From Arthrobacter sp. UNC362MFTsu5.1 (lineage in GTDB: Bacteria > Actinomycetota > Actinomycetes > Actinomycetales > Micrococcaceae), in the NCBI RefSeq assembly GCF_000685965.1, contig NZ_JMLE01000003.1, positions 124,001 through 188,000 on the forward strand: a DNA stretch of 64,000 nucleotides, written 5' to 3'. The notes under the pieces are model-generated. The model was not told where the DNA came from, did not search any database, and saw only the letters and a list, made by a program, of their open reading frames with translations. How positions within the stretch are numbered: position 1 is the stretch's first letter; every line of letters starts with the position of its first letter. Both the position numbers and the translations under genes were made by a program. This document shows positions 59,061-64,000 of the stretch, in pieces.

Positions 59061-59810
59061 ATGCCTTTCTCAGACTATTCAACTGCCCTCGTCACCGGCG
59101 CATCCACCGGCATGGGCGCCGCGATCGCAGAACGCCTGGCCAAGCGGGGACTCACCGTCCACGCCCTCGCCCGCAACGAGGAGCGCCTGACCGAACTGGC
59201 GGACAAGACCGGTGCGATTCCCCATGTAGTGGACCTGACCGACACGGCGGCGCTGGCTGCCGCCGTCGGAAATCTTAAAGTGGATGTCCTGGTGAACTGC
59301 GCCGGGGTGTCCCGGCCGGGGAACATCCTGGACTCCAGCGAGAGCGACATCGACGAACTCGTGGACGTCAACCTGCGCGGCCTGCTGCAGCTGACCCGGC
59401 TGGTGCTGCCGGGCATGGTGGAGCGGGACCGCGGCCACGTCATCAACATCAGCTCCATCGCCGGGGTGTACAACTTCTACGGCCACACGGTCTACCACGC
59501 CACCAAAGCGGCAGTGCACCAGGTCTCCCGGCAGCTGCGCAACGACACGGTGGGCAAGCGCATCCGCGTCACCGAAATCTGCCCCGGACGCGTCGAAACG
59601 GAGATCTTCGGCCGCAACATGGGCGGCACTCCCGAAGCCATGGAAGAGGCGTGGAAGACGTATTACGAAGGGTACGAATCGCTGACCACGGACGACATCG
59701 TCAACGCGATGGACTACGCGATCGAAACACCACGCCACGTTAATGTCGGCATGCTCGAACTCATGCCAACCTTCCAGGTCCCCGGCGGCCTCACCTTCGA
59801 CCGCCGCTAA
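59061..59810 (+). CDS. Short-chain dehydrogenase/reductase (SDR)
   Basis: Classical SDR of 249 residues with TGASTGMG near 12, NCAG near 84, catalytic Ser in ISSIAGVY and active-site YHATK near 149. CAGGAG precedes the ATG at 59061; a longer frame from 59007 would pass through the palindromes and is rejected. Its tail EAWKTYYEGYESLTTDDIVNAMDYAIETPRHVNVGMLELMP resembles the YdfG/3-hydroxy-acid dehydrogenase subgroup, so a serine- or hydroxyacid-type substrate is plausible. It follows pxpABC and the MFS gene and precedes a 2-hydroxyacid dehydrogenase. Confidence 0.88.
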   Translation: MPFSDYSTALVTGASTGMGAAIAERLAKRGLTVHALARNEERLTELADKTGAIPHVVDLTDTAALAAAVGNLKVDVLVNCAGVSRPGNILDSSESDIDELVDVNLRGLLQLTRLVLPGMVERDRGHVINISSIAGVYNFYGHTVYHATKAAVHQVSRQLRNDTVGKRIRVTEICPGRVETEIFGRNMGGTPEAMEEAWKTYYEGYESLTTDDIVNAMDYAIETPRHVNVGMLELMPTFQVPGGLTFDRR

Positions 59811-59853
59811 CGGCCCCCGCCCCAACCACCACCGATTGAAACAGGTTTTCCCG

Positions 59854-60795
59854 ATGCAAACAGTCCGCACCGTCAGCTTCCCCGACCAGCAGCTCCTGGA
59901 CGATCTCTCGCCCCTTCCCGAAGGGCTGAGGGGAGTGGTGTGGGACTTGAAGGCAGATCCCGACGGCGGGACGCTCAGTGAGATCGACGGCGTCATCCTT
60001 CCGTACATCGACGCCTCCGCCGTGCTGGGGTCCCTTGCCGGCGTCCCCAACCTCAAGTACGTCCAGACGCAGTCCACCGGATACGACGGCGTGATCGAGG
60101 CCGCCGGTCCGGCGGCCAGCGTGGCCAGCGCCTCCGGCGTCCACGCCGCCGCCACCGCCGAACTGGCCGTGGGGCTGATCCTGGCGAAGCTGCGCGGCAT
60201 CGACCAGGCCGTCCGCGATTCGCAGTACGGGCTGTGGCGCCCGGAACGGCGCCAGTCGCTGGCGGACCGGCGGGTTCTGCTGGTGGGTGTCGGCGGGATC
60301 GGGCACGAAATTGCCCTGCGCCTGGCGCCGTTCGAGGTCGCCGTCACGCGGGTGGGAAGCTCTGCGCGCACGGATGAGCACGGCGAGGTTCACGGGTCTT
60401 CCGAACTGACCGCGCTCGCCGCGTCGCACGACATCCTGGTTTCCGTGCTGCCCCTGAACCAGCAGACCCACCAGCTGATCGGCGAAGAAGTCCTCGCCGC
60501 CCTCCCGGACGGTGCCCTGGTGGTCAATGTGGGCCGCGGCGCCGTGGTGGACACGGCTGCCCTGACCAAGGAAGTCCTGTCCGGGCGCCTGCAGTGCGCG
60601 CTCGACGTCGTTGATCCCGAACCGCTGCCCCAGGACCACCCGCTGTGGTCCACGCCGAACGCGCTGATCACGCCCCACATCGGCGGCAACGCGTCGGCGT
60701 TCCAGCCCCGGATCCTGAAGCTCCTGAGGCAGCAGCTCGAAGCCCTGGCCGCCGGGCAGGCTCCGGCCAACCTGGTGCAGAGAGGCCCCTTCTAG
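59854..60795 (+). CDS. D-isomer-specific 2-hydroxyacid dehydrogenase
   Basis: NAD(P)-dependent dehydrogenase of 313 residues. NAD site VLLVGVGGIGHEIALRLAPF (about 142-160) and catalytic elements in VVNVGRGAVVDTAALTKE (Arg) and HPLWSTPNALITPHIGGNASAF (His) identify the family. Frame opens earlier; ATG at 59854 matches the family start. May reduce or oxidise a 2-oxo acid in the preceding oxoproline/hydroxyacid cluster. A long inverted repeat follows. Confidence 0.9.
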   Translation: MQTVRTVSFPDQQLLDDLSPLPEGLRGVVWDLKADPDGGTLSEIDGVILPYIDASAVLGSLAGVPNLKYVQTQSTGYDGVIEAAGPAASVASASGVHAAATAELAVGLILAKLRGIDQAVRDSQYGLWRPERRQSLADRRVLLVGVGGIGHEIALRLAPFEVAVTRVGSSARTDEHGEVHGSSELTALAASHDILVSVLPLNQQTHQLIGEEVLAALPDGALVVNVGRGAVVDTAALTKEVLSGRLQCALDVVDPEPLPQDHPLWSTPNALITPHIGGNASAFQPRILKLLRQQLEALAAGQAPANLVQRGPF

Positions 60796-60816
60796 CCACA
60801 AGCGCCCACCCACCAA

Positions 60817-60871
60817 GCGCGAACGGACACTTGGCGCCCCTCCTCGAAGGGCCGCAAGTGTACGTTCGCGC
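60817..60871. terminator. 17-bp-arm hairpin after 2-hydroxyacid dehydrogenase
   Basis: GCGCGAACGGACACTTG (60817-60833) pairs with CAAGTGTACGTTCGCGC (60855-60871), 16 of 17 positions, around a 21-base loop. It is a likely terminator, different from the five-copy family. A shorter related half, TGTCCGTTCGCGC, occurs near 42265. Confidence 0.7.
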
Positions 60872-60932
60872 CACCAACGACCGACTACCAGCGCGATACC
60901 GCGCAGACCGCGGCGAAGGAGCTGCTCTTTCC

Positions 60933-61703
60933 ATGAATTCACTTTTTGATCTGACGGGGCGTGTTGCCCTGGTGACCGGTTCGAGCCGGGGGATCGGCAA
61001 TGCGCTGGCGCGGGCGCTGGCGGATGCGGGGGCGACGGTGGTGTTGAACGGCATTAATGTTGAGCGGTTGAAGGCGGCGGAGGCTGCGATGGCGGCCGGG
61101 TATCCGCCGGGGCGGGTGCACAGCTGCGCGTTCGATGTCACGTCCGATGCCGGGGCGGCGCGGGGTGTGGCGTGGGTGGAGGAGAACGTGGGTCCGCTGG
61201 AGATCCTGGTGAACAACGCGGGGATCCAGCACCGGGTGCCGATGCTGGAGCTGGATGTGGCGGACTGGGAGCGGGTGATCTCCACGGACCTGACGAGCGC
61301 GTTCCTGGTGGGGCGTGAGGCGGCGCGGCACATGATCCCGCGCGGGCGGGGGAAGATCATCAACATCTGTTCGGTGCAGACCGACCTGGCCCGGCCCACG
61401 ATCGCCCCGTACATCGCGGCGAAGGGCGGGCTGCGGAACCTGACCCGGGCGATGACCGCGGAATGGGCGGCCTCGGGCCTGCAGATCAACGGGATCGCGC
61501 CGGGCTATATCCATACCGAGATGACGCAGAACCTCGTGGACGATGAGCAGTTCAACGCTTGGATCCTGGGCCGGACTCCGGCGCACCGGTGGGGGACCGT
61601 GCAGGACCTGGCCGGGCCGGCGGTGTGGCTTGCCTCCAGCGGCTCGGACTTCGTGAACGGGCAGACCATTTTCATTGACGGTGGAATGACGGTGGTGGTC
61701 TGA
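60933..61703 (+). CDS. idnO: SDR, gluconate 5-dehydrogenase-like
   Basis: SDR of 256 residues with TGSSRGIG near 15, NNAG near 92, catalytic Ser in CSVQTD, and active-site YIAAK near 156, then GLRNLTRAMTAEWAASGLQINGIAPGYIHTEMT. The last phrase and its pairing with L-idonate dehydrogenase match gluconate 5-dehydrogenase (idnO). It likely interconverts 5-ketogluconate and gluconate. TGATG overlap couples it to the next gene. Symbol is by analogy. Confidence 0.82.
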   Translation: MNSLFDLTGRVALVTGSSRGIGNALARALADAGATVVLNGINVERLKAAEAAMAAGYPPGRVHSCAFDVTSDAGAARGVAWVEENVGPLEILVNNAGIQHRVPMLELDVADWERVISTDLTSAFLVGREAARHMIPRGRGKIINICSVQTDLARPTIAPYIAAKGGLRNLTRAMTAEWAASGLQINGIAPGYIHTEMTQNLVDDEQFNAWILGRTPAHRWGTVQDLAGPAVWLASSGSDFVNGQTIFIDGGMTVVV

Positions 61704-62764
61704 TGGGCGGAGTTCACCAGCTTCCTGCCGGCGGCCCGGCCGTGGTGGCGCATGCGGCCGGTGACCTCCGGATCGAGGACGTGCCTCTTGGGACGCCTGC
61801 TCCGGAGGAGGCCGTCGTCGAAGTGGCTTACGGCGGTATCTGCGGTTCGGACCTGCATTACTGGCTGCACGGTGCGGCCGGGGAATCGATCCTGAAGGCG
61901 CCGCTGGTGCTGGGGCACGAGATTGTCGGCACGGTGCTGCAGGGCGCGGCGGACGGCACCGGACCGGCCGCGGGGACCCCGGTTGCTGTCCATCCGGCCA
62001 CGCCCGGCCCGGGCGCGGCCCGGTATCCGGCGGACCGGCCCAACCTCTCACCGGGGTGCACGTACCTGGGCAGCGCTGCCCGTTTCCCGCACACCGACGG
62101 CGCCTTCAGCCGGTACGTGAACCTGCCGGCACGGATGCTCCGGGCACTGCCGGCAGGCCTTAGTCTGCGGACCGCGGCGCTGATCGAGCCCGCCTCCGTG
62201 GCCTGGCATGCGGTGGCCCGGGCCGGGGACGTCAGCGGCAAAACGGCCCTGGTGATCGGCAGCGGCCCCATCGGAGCACTGGCCGTCGCGGTGCTGAAAC
62301 GGGCCGGTGCCCGGCGGATCGTGGCTGTGGACATGCACGCCAAACCGCTGGACATCGCGGCGGCCGTGGGAGCGGACGACGTGCTCGCCGCCTCCGACGC
62401 GGCGGCGATCGCCGCGGTCGAGGCCGACGTCGTGATTGAATCCTCCGGCAATCACCACGGCCTGGCCTCCGCCATCCAGGGCGCCGCCCGCGGCGGCACC
62501 GTGGTGATGGTGGGCCTGCTGCCCGCCGGCCCGCAACCTGTCCTGATCTCACTCGCCATCACCCGCGAACTGGAGCTGAAGGGCTCCTTCCGCTTCAACG
62601 ACGAGATCGACGACGTCATCACGGCCCTCGCCGACGGCACCCTGCTCATCGACCCGGTCATCACCCACGAATACCCGCTGGAGGACGCCCTGGAAGCCTT
62701 TGAAATGGCCCGGAACTCCGCCGAATCCGGCAAGGTACTCCTGAGTTTCGGGGCCACCGGCTAG
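61703..62764 (+). CDS. idnD: L-idonate 5-dehydrogenase (medium-chain zinc dehydrogenase)
   Basis: Zinc alcohol dehydrogenase family protein of 353 residues. Catalytic-zinc motif GGICGSDLHYWLHGAAGES (Cys47) and LGHE (His72-Glu73), then the NAD site ALVIGSGPIGALAVAVLKRAGA near 180. The GSDLHYWLHG phrase is typical of L-idonate 5-dehydrogenase. Unusual: the loop that normally has four structural-zinc cysteines (about 97-119) reads VHPATPGPGAARYPADRPNLSPGC with only Cys119, so the structural zinc is probably lost. With the SDR before it, it would convert L-idonate to 5-ketogluconate then gluconate. Confidence 0.86.
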   Translation: MGGVHQLPAGGPAVVAHAAGDLRIEDVPLGTPAPEEAVVEVAYGGICGSDLHYWLHGAAGESILKAPLVLGHEIVGTVLQGAADGTGPAAGTPVAVHPATPGPGAARYPADRPNLSPGCTYLGSAARFPHTDGAFSRYVNLPARMLRALPAGLSLRTAALIEPASVAWHAVARAGDVSGKTALVIGSGPIGALAVAVLKRAGARRIVAVDMHAKPLDIAAAVGADDVLAASDAAAIAAVEADVVIESSGNHHGLASAIQGAARGGTVVMVGLLPAGPQPVLISLAITRELELKGSFRFNDEIDDVITALADGTLLIDPVITHEYPLEDALEAFEMARNSAESGKVLLSFGATG

Positions 62765-62786
62765 GACAGTCCGCCCAGGCCCACGC

Positions 62787-63170
62787 CTAGGCAGGCCCGC
62801 GCAGGCGTTCCATTTCGCGGCGGTCCCTCTTGGTGGGCCGGCCGGTTCCGCGGTCGCGCTGCGGGAGACCGAGCGCGGGCGCTTCGGGCCGCGGCGGGGT
62901 GTGGTCGGTGAAGCAGTGCGCGGCCGCCTCGGCGCCCACCCGCTTGGCGATCAGCCGACGGACTTCGAGGATCCGTTCATATCCCGGCTGGCGGACCCGG
63001 ACGGTGTCGCCCGGCACCAGGGACTGCGACGCCTTGGCCGGGTTTCCGTTCAGCCGGACGTGCCCGGCGCGGCAGGCTGCCGTGGCAGCTGAACGGGTCT
63101 TATAGGCGCGGATGGCCCACAGCCAGGCATCGAGGCGGACTGTGGCGGGGGCGGACGGAAGGCTGGTCAT
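62787..63170 (-). CDS. S4-domain RNA-binding protein (Hsp15-like)
   Basis: 127-residue protein. The S4 motif is LDAWLWAIRAYKTRSAATAACRAGHVRLNGNPAKASQSLVPGDTVRVR near residues 10-57, like Hsp15 (heat shock protein 15) and small RluB/S4 paralogues that bind free 50S subunits with nascent chains. The tail is Arg-rich (GTGRPTKRDRREMERLRG). ATG at 63170. Convergent with idnD, 22 bases apart. Confidence 0.87.
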   Translation of the reverse strand: MTSLPSAPATVRLDAWLWAIRAYKTRSAATAACRAGHVRLNGNPAKASQSLVPGDTVRVRQPGYERILEVRRLIAKRVGAEAAAHCFTDHTPPRPEAPALGLPQRDRGTGRPTKRDRREMERLRGPA

Positions 63171-63237
63171 GGCTGCTGCCACTATAGCGGGCCACCCGGC
63201 CGTCAACCGTCGTTGGGGGCCGGCCCAGGCCAGACGC

Positions 63238-63537
63238 CTAGCCTTCGCAGTCCTTGCAGTACTTCTTGCCGTCCTTCTCGCGGGCCAACTGGCTGCGGTG
63301 GTGGACCAGGAAGCAGGACATGCAGGTGAACTCGTCCTTCTGGACGGGAATGATCTGCACGAGGAGTTCCTCGTGGGACAGGTCCGCCCCCGGCAGCTCG
63401 AAGGAGTCGGCCAGGTCGGACTCATCAACGTCGATTTGCGACGTCGATGCGGCAGAGCGTTCAGGCTTAAGTACGTCGGTCGTGGCGTTTGCCTCGTCCT
63501 CTGTGCTCACCCGAGGTGCGTCATAGTCGGTTGCCAT
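63238..63537 (-). CDS. DUF4193 zinc-ribbon-like protein
   Basis: 99-residue protein. Acidic N-terminus, then EELLVQIIPVQKDEFTCMSCFLVHHRSQLAREKDGKKYCKDCEG with two CxxC motifs (CMSC and CKDC) that would bind zinc. It is a conserved actinobacterial protein family of unknown role; the pattern matches DUF4193. ATG at 63537. Confidence 0.88.
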   Translation of the reverse strand: MATDYDAPRVSTEDEANATTDVLKPERSAASTSQIDVDESDLADSFELPGADLSHEELLVQIIPVQKDEFTCMSCFLVHHRSQLAREKDGKKYCKDCEG

Positions 63538-63628
63538 GTGCCGGTCTCTCCTTGGAGAAGACGAAGACGGCGTCTGCTCACCGTCTGAAGGAAAAACATC
63601 TTAGCCATTCGAGCGGAAACTTGAAAGG

Positions 63629-64000
63629 TCAGCCGTGTAGCCGCTGGCGGTAGGCCCGCGGGGTTTCGCCGGCGTCGTTGAGGAAGTGCCGGTTGAAGTT
63701 GGACAGGTTGGAGAAACCCACCTCGTAGCAGATCTCGGAGACGGCCTTATCGCTGTGCTCGAGCAGGCGGCGGGCATGGGCGAGCCGAAGCTTGCGGACC
63801 AGGTCGCTGAAGTTCTGGCCGGTGGCGCGCTTGAAGTACTTCGAGAAGGTTGGTTCCGGCATGCCAACCAGCGCCGCGGCCTCGGACATCTTGACGGTGC
63901 CGGCGTGGTTGCCGAAAACGTACTCCAGGACAATATCGACGACGGCGGCGGCCTGGCTGTCCAGCTGGGGCCGGAACCATTCGTCGGCGAGGTATCGCCG
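63629..64000 (-). CDS. AraC family transcriptional regulator, C-terminal part (cut by the window edge)
   Basis: The - strand frame is open through base 64000, giving 123 residues with no start inside the window. The two AraC HTH motifs are visible: VKMSEAAALVGMPEPTFSKYFKRATGQNFSDLVRKLRLAHARRLL and SEICYEVGFSNLSNFNRHFLNDAGETPRAYRQRLHG. The preceding part (RRYLADEWFRPQLDSQAAAVVDIVLEYVFGN) is the linker helix. The internal ATG at 63889 would be too short to be the true start. Effector domain lies outside. Confidence 0.9.
   Translation of the reverse strand, partial: RRYLADEWFRPQLDSQAAAVVDIVLEYVFGNHAGTVKMSEAAALVGMPEPTFSKYFKRATGQNFSDLVRKLRLAHARRLLEHSDKAVSEICYEVGFSNLSNFNRHFLNDAGETPRAYRQRLHG

Noticed and set aside
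58174..59082. 302-codon - strand frame opposite the MHS transporter
   Set aside because: Gly/Asp/Glu-rich shadow of membrane-protein codons.
1..64000. CRISPR arrays, tRNA/rRNA genes, insertion sequences or integrases
   Set aside because: I looked for direct repeats at regular spacing, transposase motifs and tRNA-like patterns by eye and found none; small structured RNAs cannot be excluded without a covariance search.

Overview
The window is high-GC (roughly 65%) DNA with tightly packed operons, GTG/TTG starts, Actinobacteria-style LacI/GntR/RpiR/LysR regulators, DUF4193 and GPP34 proteins, and Arthrobacter-like gene content. The best guess is a soil actinobacterium of the Arthrobacter / Pseudarthrobacter / Paenarthrobacter group. 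I see no rRNA, tRNA, CRISPR array, insertion sequence or phage gene. It reads as a run of sugar, amine and heterocycle catabolism cassettes, each with its own transporter and regulator.

Layout. (1) 88-5968, + strand: a polar amino-acid-type ABC importer (ATPase, two permeases, lipoprotein) followed by two short-chain dehydrogenases and a flavin monooxygenase, probably one operon. (2) 6123-14584: a carbohydrate-type ABC importer operon on the - strand, headed by an NAD(P)-dependent oxidoreductase and ending in a small antibiotic-biosynthesis-monooxygenase-like protein. A divergent LacI regulator and a beta-hydroxyacid dehydrogenase lie on the + strand. Two GAACCGGTTC palindromes mark the likely LacI operators. 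(3) 14654-16727: GNAT acetyltransferase, alpha/beta hydrolase, and a small AT-rich patch with a 44-residue basic protein and a DUF3846 protein. (4) 16973-30759: a large catabolic locus with two DUF3100 membrane proteins, a CodA-like deaminase, a chlorohydrolase-like amidohydrolase lacking the N-terminal HxH, a Tat-exported amidohydrolase, an ornithine cyclodeaminase family protein, a GntR regulator, an M20 amidohydrolase, an aldehyde dehydrogenase, a beta-hydroxyacid dehydrogenase and an RpiR regulator. Two TTGGTATACCAA palindromes tie part of it together. This is my main candidate for an undescribed pathway. (5) 30905-32018: a GPP34 protein and a VOC protein. (6) 32226-41461: a rhamnoside utilisation locus with LacI regulator, two six-hairpin glycosidases (one clear GH78) and an ABC importer, with two mirrored operators. 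(7) 41470-42700: an alpha/beta hydrolase and a small secreted protein. (8) 42935-50142: an amine-oxidase-like flavoprotein, a DapA-family aldolase, an aldehyde dehydrogenase and an MFS transporter, plus a GntR regulator coupled to a soluble Cache-domain protein. A 41-bp promoter/operator is present twice, once before each transcription unit. (9) 50451-53136: a small DNA-binding-like protein, a class I aminotransferase and an RraA-family protein. (10) 53639-60795: LysR regulator, 5-oxoprolinase pxpABC, an MHS-type MFS transporter, an SDR and a 2-hydroxyacid dehydrogenase. (11) 60933-62764: gluconate 5-dehydrogenase-like and L-idonate 5-dehydrogenase genes. (12) 62787-64000: S4 RNA-binding protein, DUF4193 protein and a truncated AraC regulator.

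A recurrent GC-rich hairpin (five close copies, at 6053, 16845, 24632, 42891 and 50398) sits at gene 3' ends across unrelated operons and looks like a dispersed bidirectional terminator family. All functional names rest on reading motifs and context by eye; no database search was run.
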